NCBI GenBank assembly: GCA_022747635.1
Contig: JAKTNV010000024.1
Coordinates: 124,001 to 188,000, forward strand
DNA from: Hetaerina americana
Lineage: Eukaryota > Arthropoda > Insecta > Odonata > Calopterygidae
DNA length: 64,000 bases
Direction: 5' to 3'
Shown here: positions 34,753 to 46,983 of the stretch, in pieces
How the letters are laid out: each line of letters opens with the position of its first letter
How positions within the stretch are numbered: the first letter of the stretch is position 1
The notes under the pieces: generated by a model
Told to the model about the DNA's origin: nothing
Database searches by the model: none
Seen by the model: the letters and a program-made list of their open reading frames with translations, nothing else
Made by a program: the position numbers and the translations under genes

Positions 34753-36980
34753 GTACACTTTGCCACGTTAAAGAAAGAATAAAAAGTGTAGCAAGGCATC
34801 TCACCTTAGTCAAAAAGCCTTGAAAATGGATTATGTTTCATTGTTAATGATATAGTATATGAATGTATGGAGACACAAAAAGAGAAGAGATAAAATAAAA
34901 AGATAATGGTAGAGAGAGCTGCAACTAAATTTTTAGATTGACTGATAAACTTTGATGGCATTGAGAAAACAGAGCAAAATCACTGTGATATAAGGAATTT
35001 GGCCCACAATGTAACAATTCAAGGAAACAATAAGAATTTAATAAGGGCACATTTTCTCAACTTTGCATCAGACCTTCTGAAATGGTCGTAATACCTCCTG
35101 CCCATAATTCAGATGATTCCTCGCACAGGGTAGAATTATCCCCTTCAAAAAGAAAATTTGAAATTCTTTAAGTGTTTGTATGCTCTGATTGATAAGAAGA
35201 CCCGCATAGTAATATAAGAAGTTTTCAGTCATTGTCTAAAAAGAAAGAGGTTTCCTCATTTTGTTTTCATTGCAGCAGGAAAGGTATTTTCATCTCCAAG
35301 CTTCTCAGGCCCACTGTCACACAGCACAAATGCTTAAATATAGTACCTGATAACATTTGAGAAGCATCTAGTCTCATGAATGCGATTAGATGTTGTCTTC
35401 TATCACTCAGTGTGGCACTCATCACTTCTGAAATATGCCAATCATCATCAAAATTCTTTATGTAATAAAATATGTTTAATCATACTGAAATATTACTAGC
35501 TAAACAGAATTTCTCAGTGCTATACCTAAAGCCACACAGTATAATTGGGTTAAACTCTAAATAGACCATCAGATGCAAAATAAGTGTAGGTAGTTAATGA
35601 TAGGAAAACAGGGAGCTGTAATGAGGAAGCCATTGGCAAAATGAGAAATACAAGAAATACCTGTACAGGAAAAGAGAAAACACAGGCATACAACAGTTAG
35701 TCAAAGGATAGAAAAGATGTAAAATATTGAAAAATATGATTAAGCACATATAAAAAATGGATAAAAACAAATAAAAATAAAAAGTTGATGCAGCCTAAAG
35801 AACTGTAAGAAATCGCTTTATTGCAATTTTATTTTTATTATGAGAGCCAATTTCTGATTAAAATTGATGAAATGTGATTCTATAGAGAAATCAAAACTAG
35901 ATGCCTTAAAGAATGACTGGAAAAATTTGACTGAGTACCATTTAAGTTAATCATACATGTTGATAAGAAAAGCTTGGGCAAGTTATGTGAATTGACTTAA
36001 ACGGTTGTAAAAATGCTACAGAACTTCCAAAAGGGTGGGTGTAGAACAGGGATAGCACTAAGAAGTCTGCCAAAGGACTTGAATGTCCCAGACATGAATA
36101 AAAAGATGGACAATGTGAAATGCATATAATCAGTCTCAACTCAATGAATTCTTAGGTACAAGCAAATATAAGACCTTGAAATATTACATTGACTTTCTCT
36201 TCTATACTTCCCTAAATACATGGAAATAAATATTTGAAATTCTCAATCATTGAAATACCTTGCTATATAAAATCTGTTCTCATAAAAAATATTTCTATTA
36301 TTTGTTATGCTATAGAAAATTCTAACATACGCTTATTTGGTTGAGTAAACAGACGTTATGAATTATGGATAGAAAGGTTCAATCAATAAAAGATACCTCT
36401 TCAAACTGTTAAATATTGTATATAAACATATTGTTCACCAGTGTTATGATATATTGTATTCAGCCAATGGTTTGAAGCCGCTCAATAATAAATTATGGTG
36501 TGCCACCTTGGAGCCCATTTTATCTTTCCATTTGGAGTCTTATAAAATAAAAATGGAGAGAAATGCATTATCCCTTGCAAGCAACAGCCAAGTACCTATT
36601 TCATGGCAAACTTATGTACAGAAATATTAATCGATAAAAAATATGGTGTATATTATTCACTGTTGGCATTTAATAAAGAAAGTAGGAAATTTTAACCCTA
36701 ATGAACTCCAAAGAAAATCTCTCATGAAACAACTTGTTTTTAAACCACTAAGTATAAAATTTTGTTAAAAGGGTAGTCTGAAAAAGTTCACAAATTGGAA
36801 TTTGATCATTTAGTTAATAGGAGCAAGAGTAAGTTTAAGAGAAAATAATCAATAGTTTTCTTTAATAATTATCTGCCCTGAACATCATTTCCTCAAAATG
36901 CAAAAATCTAGAAAATAATTTGTTTGGTCTCTCTCAGCATTACACAAAAATAAAATGATGCTTCAATTCATTTTTTCCAG
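34753..36980. other. putative intron
   Basis: AT-rich, strongly CpG-poor sequence between the two candidate plus-strand exons. No other features were recognised. Confidence 0.35.
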
Positions 36981-37201
36981 TTCGGAAGGAGAATGAGCAG
37001 ATGATGAACTCCCTCAACAGAGAAGGTAACACCGTGGTTACCACTGAGGACAACACCATAGGTGGCAGCACCGAAGTGGATGTTGGTACTAGTGATAGTG
37101 GTGCGTCTGCCGCAGTGACGGTAAATGCCTCAGTGATGGGGACAGAGGAGAGGGTTTCAAACTCTCCCTCATCATCCTCGTCTCTAAAGGGGACTCCCTG
37201 A
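36981..37201 (+). CDS. terminal coding exon, Thr/Ser-rich C-terminus, gene unassigned
   Basis: A good acceptor (CATTTTTTCCAG|) opens a phase-1 exon reading RKENEQMMNSLNREGNTVV..., then a Thr/Ser/Gly/Val-rich tail with an NAS sequon and a SSSSS run, ending KGTP and TGA at 37199-37201. Codon choice and GC content are clearly higher than the surrounding AT-rich DNA, which supports real coding. It joins in phase with the 34654 exon, or directly with the weak donor at 6474 (GGG-A|TT-CGG, Gly-Ile-Arg). It may therefore be the 3' end of the 5715 membrane-protein gene or of a gene whose other exons I could not see. Confidence 0.55.
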
Positions 37202-40200
37202 GACAGGCTCTTGGCAGTAGTGCCGATCTAACTAGGACTAAATTTACACGTGAGTGTAAGTAGAAGTGGTGTGGGTTAATTACCCTTTAAGATTTAATTC
37301 CAATTGGAAGAGTTGATTTTTTTCCAAGGTCAAATGATGACCCTCCACTATTTGAAGCAACGATGTACCCTCATTGGTCCCATCATGCAAATTCTACTGA
37401 CCTCCAAAAAAAATAATAGTATGGAAAGAGTGTTTTGTGCCCTGAACGCAAAAAAAAGAGCAAAATAATGGTGCTTGTTATTTTTTTCTATTTCACCAAA
37501 TGGTTTGCAGTGGGAATGTACATAGCCCAAGTACTAAACAGATGAAGTTTACAGTAGGTTTCAGTGATCCTTTTGTAAGACATAAATGGTAAATGATGCT
37601 TGATGCCATGGAAGCACATAGCAGGCCCATTTGCACCAAAAATTTTCAGTGTTTCAAAATTTTGAGGCATATAACCAAAGAAGAAATGTAAATTATGAAA
37701 GCACATTTGTAATGTCAGAAATAATTTGTGGCAGTTGAAGTGAGTGGAATGAGTGAGATTGAGTAAGTTGTTATTTTAAAGTGAATTTTGTCAGAGGACA
37801 TTAATATTTTGTAGACTGACTGCTGTTATTAATTTGTGCCTCCCAACAATTTTGCCCAGGTTCTGTGTAAAGCTTTGAATACTGAATTCCAGAAGGGGCA
37901 GTCATAAACAAATTCATATTTTAGGAAAAATAAGCCAGAATGGGTAGCACCTTTACAAATTGTCTCTAGCACAGTAACACATTATTTTAGTTATAAAGCA
38001 TAAATTGGAAAGAAGATTGAAAATAAAATAGTTTTTTATCTTTTTCCCAACATAAATGCTCATTAAAGTTAATGTGACATCACAAAGATCACCTTGTCAA
38101 TGCAAACTCAATATACCCTTGGGCTCACAAATTACCTTGAATAATGAAGTATTATAAGAAAATGTGGTCACCTTTAACCATGATGTTGTTACAGCATACA
38201 GGGAAAATATTAATGAATGTCTTTTATTTGAATGTTTATGTTGTTTTAACCATTACAGGAAAGCCTTGAATACTCTTGAATTTGGTCCATTGTTGAAACA
38301 TCACAGTATATCTTGATTTGTACAGTCTACCTTTTGTCTAAGAGGGTTTTTGTTGGTAAATAAATATCCAATTCCATGCTAAATTTGTCAATGAATTCAT
38401 TCATCCTCTCGTCATTTCTCCTTACTATGATATTCCCCTGATGGGCTACTCCTGATTAATTGTCCCCATGTTACAGCTCAACTTAAAAAATCTCACCCCA
38501 GTAATGCTCAGTATGTAACAATTGATGCAGCAACTTCCATGTTCTTTGGATAACATTAATAACCGTCAATGGTTAACATTCTCTATTGCATATCTACTTC
38601 AGCTAAATATTAAACTCTTAAAAGGTATAAAACTATCTTTTGAGCTTCCTGATATTTCCTTTGATCGAATGTCCAGGACAGGAAGTAATTAATCGTGATG
38701 AGGCATGCAGCGTTGAACCATACCCAATATTAGGTTTACACATTAATACCAATTTATTTTATGCATTACAAGCTAATTATAAATATCAAACTCTTAACAT
38801 CAACTGGGTATTTTAAGTTTTCAAATAACTCAGAATAAAAAATTCACCGTGATGATACAATTCTTTGAAAAATTATGTCCAAATGAACAACCTGTCATAA
38901 TGAATACTGCCATGATGACTTACTCTCCAAATCAGTGACTATGTAATTATTTTTGTAAGCTACATTATTTCGCAAAGAATTGATTTTTGATTCCTGTTTG
39001 AACAATCAATTCTGTCAAGGTATTTGCAGAAAAATACAAGAAAATATGAAAATAAGTTTGAACATTTAAGTTTGAAATTGAAAGTATTTTCTCTCAAATG
39101 CTAATCAGTGGCTGATCCATGAGATGCAAGGAGGATGATAAACTCCCTTCACACTTACGGAAATTCACTAAATGTCATTTTTCAAAGCTGAACATTTAAT
39201 TTAAAAAATAAAAATCAATGTTTTTCAAGAGATAAATTACCAGATTATCTATTTCCAAACATCTGCTTTCTTTCATCTAGCCTATTTTTAAAACTTGTCC
39301 ATAATCATAAATATACTTGCAATTGGCATGAGAAAAACATGCAGACATCAATGTCTGATTTAGGATTAATATACACAACAATACTTAAAAACTTTCCCCC
39401 TTCCTAAGAGAGCTCCTTCATTTCAGAGGTGACTACTACCCTCTTCCATAACAACTAATTTAAACAAATCATACTCATGATATCATCATAAAAGACTAGT
39501 TATGTTTTCTAGAGTCAATAAAATTTATCAGATCTTCACTCAAGTATATTGTTGTACTGGCTGGCGGAATACGAATATTTTTGTGGATAACAATAACCTT
39601 GACAACCCATATTTACCTCTAAAGCTAATAGATGGTCTCATTATTGATATTATAAATACTAAAAAAATAAACAAAGTAAAGTCCGGGCATATCTAGGCAA
39701 GTGGAGATCAATATTCACTGATGTTATAGTGCCTCAGAAGAACACTATTACATATTACAAAATTGTAACTTAATTGAGCACAGAAGATATAATATGTAAC
39801 ACAGACATCTTAAACTGCATTTAAAATTGCATCTTTAACTGCATTTATTCATATTTTGAACATTATACAAAGATATCTTTATTATTGATCCGTAATAGTT
39901 ATGGTGAGTTATTCAAAAAATTAATTAGACTTTGAAAAATTTAATTTGATCATTCACGTACTGAAAGTCAGTATCCGTAAAAATTGTCATCTGATATGGG
40001 TGACCTGGGATGTAGTCAATTAGTAATTACACCATGTACTCATTTTTAATAGGCAGGAAAATTATGCATTCATTGACAATATGGATATAAAGCGGACTCG
40101 TAAATATGCAGTCAAATCAAAAAAATTTCACAATATTAGCTTGAATTAGATGAGTTCCCCTGCTGGGCTGACCTTCATATGCACTTAGTATTAACTCACC

Positions 40201-43200
40201 ATCACTTTTGATTACTATCGCCACCTTAACAGAGAAAACCTTATTAAACTTACAATAATTCAAAAGCAATCTTAAATTACTTAAAGTTTATGTAACGTAT
40301 GCCTGATTGATGGCATCTGAACTGGTTAATTGTCATTGAGTAAAAGGTATTATTATTCTACAGATAACCTGCACTCACAAAATGTTATGACTGAAATATT
40401 AAGTTCATTGGACTAATTTTTGTTATTACCGTCATATGAACTCAAGTTCAATTTTATCACTGCCCAGGAAATTTTAAATGTTGAAATTTAAATAAGAGAG
40501 CAAAAAAAGTCTCATAAAATAATGCAAAACACATGATACTTCTAAGTTCCCGTTAAAATATTTACGAGGTTTCAAAACGTTTTCATGAAAAATATTTCAT
40601 TTACCACATAACTCCGAAAGCAATCACTACATAATTTTCATTATTACTTTGACCCTCATGCCCACCAATAAAACATACAAAAAATATAGCGGAAATGGCG
40701 GTTTAAAAATAAATTAGGTACACTTTCACAACAAATTTCTAACATCATAATTCCATCAATGAGTAAAAGAAACTTTAAACTTTAGAAACTTCTTCCAGCT
40801 AAAGAAAGTTAAGAAGTAATTTGTTTAAAATATAGCATTTATCATAATATAAATATGCAATTTGCCTCAGCATAGTGCATAATGAAACACTGCCCAAAAG
40901 GATAAGTTATTGTTCAGAAGTTGGGTGTATTTCATTCTAAATAAAATATTAGTGGCTTATCAGAAATCAGAGCAGGTAAATGATTTTTCTTTGAATGCTT
41001 GTAATTATCACCTCTCTCTATGTGAAATATGGGTTCATAATTCACTTGAACCCCTTCCCTTTGCCCTACTTGCTAAAAAATTGTGACATCAGTTCAACTT
41101 TACAATTCAAAATCTATTCCAGTATTTCTATAATAGAGATGCAGTACCAAAATGACATTCCACTGCATTTTCTCTAACAGATATTCCAACTTGTAACATG
41201 ATGTGCATAGTCATAAAGTATCATATTCCTGTATCATGAGTATTTTTTAGCACAGAAAACATTTTTTTGTGGTCTGATCCATGAGTAAATATGGTGCCTA
41301 AGTTTTTTTCATGGCAAGAAAGCAACACAGTCTTGACTCAAGCACCTTAAGAACTAAAAGTATTGTGAATGCAACTACTTCATATATATGGATGTACATA
41401 AAGTAAAAAAACCAACTAGAAAACAAATTAGGTACATTTATCAAAAATAAATATATTGATGTTCATATTACTCAACAACATACGTACACTCAGACCAAAG
41501 AAAATGACAGTAAAGAGCTGTCCTAAATAAGCCTCACATTTGCTTCCAAGTACTAGAAATGACAGTGTCTAAGTCAAGCTACGAATTCAAAGGTTCATAA
41601 AACCTATCATACTCATTTGATTGGTCTGCTTACTTCAAAATGTTTTTCAATATTTATATTCAAACATGCCCAGCCCTTGAAGTGCACTCGCAAGTACATG
41701 TAAATTATAGCTGCAAAGAAGAGAATTTTTATCTCTACAAAAGCAATTCCACGCGACTGCTTATACTTCCTGATGATTGAAAGGTTTTGAGTCTAACACC
41801 ACCAATTGATTTTTATATTTTTACCCCTATTATAATTAGTTTTTCAAATGCATGTTCATTTAAATAACTCAGACATTGGGAGAAATTAATTTTACTCGAG
41901 AATATTTCAAAATGGCAGTATTCATCACCGAAGAGAAAAAAATAAATAACTACATTTTTATCCATGACTAAATTTTGAAAGGAATAATATGAATGATATA
42001 GCATGGAGTTGGACATATATGACTGTCAACAAATTTTATAGTTGTAATTACAACTGTGAGTGGATACTTTTTGTGTGTCAAGATGATTGTGATTCACTTT
42101 CATGAATGATCTAATTGTAATATTAACAAAAAAAATGTTGAATTTGTTGTTCTTATTATTGTTCAGAATTAAAAATGTAAATTTCAAAATTTTGATTTAA
42201 ACTTTATCATTAGCATTTAATTTAACATATAGCTTAAATATTTCTTTTAATTTTTTTATTTTATAATAATTCAAACCCATGAATGATAGTACCTACATGT
42301 TAGTCAGCTTCAGTTAGAACCTCAGTGAAGATTATTAATTCTGGATAATAGAAATCTTTTTAAAACTATGAATGTAACTTTATATTCATTGTATAAATTT
42401 TTAATTCCTTCAATACTAAATGGATTTCAAGTTTTATAAACCCATTACTTCATACATAATTAGATCATGTGCATCTCAAAGAAGAAAGCAATAACGTTTG
42501 TTGAGTTTTACAATAATGTACATAAAAGTTTTATCTCTGAATGAAAACTTAGGAAAATGGTTATGAAATGTTTATGGCAAATAATTTGTTACAATAAAAA
42601 TCAATGTCTCATTTCTTCATTCACCATTTCCCCATATTTCTTTCCACAAGCCTGATCAAGATATACAAGGAGGTTATAACAAAAACATTCTCTATTAATA
42701 TTCATCTATTATTGAAAATTTTGAACAACCTTTTCTTAATTAGGTACTCTCAGACTGAGAGATTACTTATTTTATTTCATTAATTTATGATTAGTCCCAT
42801 AATAGAACTCACGCCAGGAAAAAAATGTATTTACTTAACAGCACATATTAAAGAGTTTTTCATTATACAATGTATAAAGATTTATTAAGGTAAGTATCTA
42901 CAGAAAATGTGGATTACAGAGTGCAGAAGAGTAAGAAACACAAGAAGTTTATTATAAGAAAAATAAGAAGCATATTTGATGCACCACCATATATCCATTG
43001 CTCACATATTATGTAACACGTAGGTAAGAAAGTATGCACATGTATTTACATCTGTATATAGACAAGTTTTAGACAGAAGACCTAAGAAGATTAACAAAAA
43101 ATAGCACTGATATAGAAGACAGAAACAGACCATATAATACTGCTATGCAAGAGATGTACATACAACTTCGGCTTCAAAATAATTAAAGGATAAACTTTGT

Positions 43201-44136
43201 TTTCAAGTGTTAGGGGGGGAATACAGAATTCAAGTTTGTTAACATGGAATTGATATTGAAAAATGTAATAATTATGGCTGGAATTATAAGCTGAAAATGT
43301 AGACAATAAGTGAACAATTAATATTCCAGTACAGATCTGTGCAAGGTAAGCATAAATTTCATGTACATAACTTCATTGAGCTGGGCTCTCATTCAACTCC
43401 TCAACCGCTCTTATGTCCACCCTATTACTTCTCCTGGTCCTTTTAAAAGACTAACTCCTTTCTTGCAACTACCCTATCTTTTTTTAATCATATATGAAAT
43501 TCCATTTGAACCCCCCCCCTCCCATGCCACAGAGTGTGATGAAATGCATCAACTAGCCTTCTTAAGAGCAGATCGATGTGTACTTTGCCTCTTATTCCAA
43601 AATAAATTTGGCCAAGCCAAATTCTGTTCATTTATTCTTTCCTGTTTACAGATTCCTTGAACTCTCAAGCACATTTCTTCAATTAACCAAAGAGGAATCA
43701 ATAATTGGATATCCTGTAATCTGGGTTTGATATTTCAAAAAATATTTTGTAAATTTCTTAGATACCAGCAGAGATGTATCTAAGGCTCAATGTCATAGGA
43801 ATGAAATAAATATCAGCCATTCGTAACAAAACTACACAGCAGAGTGTCCCATAATATTGCCCTGAAGGCAATACCAAAAATCTCCTAAGTACTATCTTTA
43901 GAATGAGAAATTCATTAGAAATTTCACTCAAAAAGAAAATGTCCGCAGGAATGACACCAGGCTGATTACAATATTTTTAGTCGCCATCAGAAATTAAGAG
44001 AAGATGCAACCATACACATAACTTCACTGATGACTAAAGTCCCCTGTGAGTATGAGGTTACTACATGTTTATCAATATCCTGCTTAAATCACTTAATCTA
44101 ATATGCAATAAAGAGACAAGATTTATCAATCTTAAG
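37202..44136. other. 3' UTR then CpG-poor gene-free DNA
   Basis: The first 1.2 kb probably contains the 3' UTR of the plus-strand terminal exon. The remainder is AT-rich, CpG-depleted and without recognisable genes. A C9 tract lies at about 43510. Donor-like GTAAG sites at about 42890 and 43346 are not associated with coding frames. Confidence 0.4.
38359..38364 (+). terminator. candidate poly(A) signal of the plus-strand gene
   Basis: AATAAA preceded by a T- and G-rich stretch, about 1.16 kb after the stop at 37201. An earlier AATAAA is at 38022-38027. In AT-rich DNA such hexamers are common, so the choice is tentative. Confidence 0.25.
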
Positions 44137-44390
44137 AAATTTTGGGGGCTTAGAGGAGCAAGATGTTGTGATGAAATTTCATACATACAATGTCACAAGC
44201 ATTCATAAGTTACTGTCATGGCATCTCCCGCAGTTAATTGGAATTTGTCAAAGGTAAAACACCCTTAGTGTTTAAAGTTGGCTTTGACCTCGTGGACTGT
44301 GGCGCATCACGCACGACTATGAATGTCTGTGACATTGTACGTACGGTATTTCATCACAACATTTTGCTCCTGCAAAGCCCCCAAAAATTT
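44137..44390. repeat. foldback/MITE-like hairpin with ~100-bp imperfect arms
   Basis: The left arm from 44137 (AAATTTTGGGGGCTTAGAGG, then TGTTGTGATGAAATTTCATA and ACAATGTCAC) is mirrored by the right arm ending at 44390 (GTGACATTGTACGTACG, then TTTCATCACAACATTTTGCT and GCCCCCAAAAATTT). Similarity continues inward through CATTCATA and CTCCCGCAG-like sequence for about 100 bases per arm. No coding capacity. Part of the left arm (TTACTGTCATGGCATCTCCC) also occurs after the adjacent SINE-A at about 44530. Confidence 0.7.
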
Positions 44391-44400
44391 GGAGTGTAAG

Positions 44401-44570
44401 AGGATGCTTAACTGGCTTGAGTATTCGGCTGGACATAGAGGGATCTGGGTCCAAATTCCAGTCACGGTGAATGATTATTACTCTGAAATTGTTGCATTGT
44501 AATGCACATATAGCAGATGATCCATCAATAAGTTACTCTCATGGCATCTCCCCCAGTTTCTTAGAATCCA
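44401..44570 (+). repeat. SINE-A copy with 3' body
   Basis: Head: GATGCTTAACTGGCTTGAGT (A-box region) and GGGTCCAAATTCCAG (B-box region). It continues through CTGAAATTGTTGCATTGTAA, then TTACTCTCATGGCATCTCCC, which suggests the family has a tRNA-unrelated body after the TTGCATTG segment. CpGs of the consensus are mostly lost. Confidence 0.75.
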
Positions 44571-46351
44571 AACAACATTTTAGTATAGCAAATTAATGAG
44601 CAAAAAAATGCTGGAGATCCACAGTGAATAAAAAATTGTTTGCCATGACAAATGCAGGCATACCTAAGCCCTGATCAACAGTGAATGAGGAAATCTTGGT
44701 ATCGGTACTGAATTAATTAGAAAATGCAAGTTTTAGTTTTGATTCTTGGTCAACTTAAATAATGTTTTTCACTGTCAACCTTCTCAATTTTTCAAATACA
44801 TAGATTACTGAGGATAAGTCAGGAGAAAAGGTGGACTGGCTAGCAAAATAAGCCTGGAAATTTGGAGGAGAAGCTCTTCTCAATTTTTATGGGGATGTGT
44901 AAAATATTTTGGCCCTTCGTAGGACAGCCTACTAGGAAACTCCCAGTGTCCCACTGGGCCAGTCTACCCCTGGTCCGGAGACATTAAAGGCAGGCAGAGT
45001 AAAGGTGATCTGAGAAATATCCTGCTCTTAAGTGATCTTGTAACATATAATGGTATTATTTATCTATGCACACATCTAATTATCAAATAGACAAATTCAT
45101 AAGTTGTCATTACAACCATAAAAACTCCAATGAAGTGGCATTCCACAGGAGTTAATTAGGTTAACTTCCTCACCGAGAATTTTATTGAAATGGTAGAAGA
45201 ATGTAAGTCAACGGGAAAGAAGCATGCCTGGATAAAAAACATGTATCTTAAGGAGCAGTCATCATGTGGCATTTCACTTTTTTCAAATATAGAAAACTAC
45301 TTTCAAATGAAAAGTTCCTACCTACCAATCAGTTTGGTGAGTGTTTCATCCTGTCTGACACTATACAGCAGAGCAGAGTTGTTTTTGAAAGGCTTGGCTT
45401 TAGAACTTCAATATTGTTTCCATTATTCACAAAATGCCTGAAAATTATTACCAAAAGAGACACCACCTTCTTATAAACATTTTTTTGGAGAGTTATTGGG
45501 TTTGAATGAGATTGATGCCTAAGATTTGATTTCCCATTTCATGATTATGTCAGTTAGTGGATCTGCAAATTATTTGATGCCAAGCACATTAACATAAAAG
45601 GAAAAAGGCCATGAAAACTACAAGGAGTGAAGTTACACCTGTAGTTCTACAGCAGTCTGGCAGTAACAGAACTTTCCACTTTCACCACAAAAGCTGATCC
45701 CTGTCATAACCGTCACCATCACTAACAAAGTAGTACCACTGCCAGTGACCATAAATCTTCAGGAATGCGGGCAGGGCAAAAAGTTTCCAAAACTCAATAT
45801 CTGCCTTTAGATCATGGAACTATCATAGCTTATATTGATTGCAAACACATTTCAACAAATACATGCTAAAGAATACAAAACATCCTCTAACTGTGTTCAG
45901 CGACTGTTCAAGAACATTATGGGTATTGCCTCATTCTAAGTTGAATGGAAATTATGAAATTTGTTGCTACCATGGAGACAATATGGAGTCATGGAGACAA
46001 TATTCAATTAAAAGACAGGTAAAATCATGAGTGTAAATTTAATCTTTAAAATTTAAGCACTAATAATTACAATTAATAATTTTGCAAGAAAATTTACCTA
46101 TAATCTACGTACTTTCATTTAAGGTAAAGACTTATGGTACTTTTAAATCAACTTTCAAGTAAACGTTATTTAACTTATGCAAGTTAAATGAATAGAAATG
46201 GAATTTCAATTACCTTAATCAATTTAAATTTAATATTAAGATGGTTCAAGTTGTACTATAATTAAGTTTAGTTTAAAATAATCACGGACACAAAAATACA
46301 TACAGTAGGACACGGCAAATATATTTAAGAAAATATTTACTTTTAATGTTT
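44571..46351. other. no gene seen
   Basis: CpG-poor AT-rich intergenic DNA downstream of nardilysin, with no recognised repeats. Confidence 0.45.
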
Positions 46352-46367
46352 TTATTATATTTTTATT
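46352..46367 (-). terminator. candidate nardilysin poly(A) signals
   Basis: Two TTTATT hexamers on the plus strand (AATAAA on the minus) lie about 380-390 bases after the nardilysin stop. The location is plausible for a 3' UTR end but not verified. Confidence 0.3.
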
Positions 46368-46747
46368 TTATGAAAAAATATAATTTATTAAAACAACAGT
46401 TGGTGTACTTACAATACAGAAAAAAGTATGTAAAGCATATGTTTTCCAGATTGCCATAAAAATTATAAACATCTTGATTTCCCATGACACTTCAAATTAA
46501 ATATTAACAAGTCTATCAAAACAAAATTTTTGCACCATATTAATATTCTCTTATTTAAAACTACATTTATGGATTGTGATAGTACTTCTCACAATAAATT
46601 ACAAACAGGGCACTAATAATGAAATAAAAAATTCCCATGAACGGAGTTTTCAAAAAAATTTGAAATGCAGTAAAATGTATGCAAGAGAAATTAAAGTGAA
46701 ACATTTATATTTTAAAAATACACATTAAACTTTTGACAATTAGACAT

Positions 46748-46983
46748 TTAGGATGTATTTTTTATCTTTGTCACTGGGTAAACATAAAGTTCATTCTTAA
46801 AAGCTCCAATGTCCATAATAAAATGGTCTTGGATTTGCTCACATTTGGTGCCTCTCTTCCTTTCATTTCTGCAACCAATGCAGTGAGTTAAAATATTATT
46901 CATGGACTGACTTTCACCAGAATCCCTCTCTATTTTATGTCCACCAAGGAAGCAAAGAGAATAGTCTCCACTGCAACCTAAAT
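46748..46983 (-). CDS. NRD1: nardilysin terminal exon
   Basis: It encodes a variable linker then IQDHFIMDIGAFKNELYVYP...KIKNTS and a stop at 46748-46750, matching the conserved C-terminal motif of the family. The chosen acceptor (TTTGGAGCAG|AT) has a strong pyrimidine tract and fits phase 1. A second phase-compatible acceptor (CATAAAATAG|AG, exon start 46929) would shorten the linker by 18 residues. The acceptor choice is inference. Confidence 0.75.

Noticed and set aside
43322..43345. Micro-exon of 16 nt between ATATTCCAG and CAAG|GTAAGC
   Set aside because: No flanking exons to join, no coding evidence; such AG...GT pairs occur by chance.
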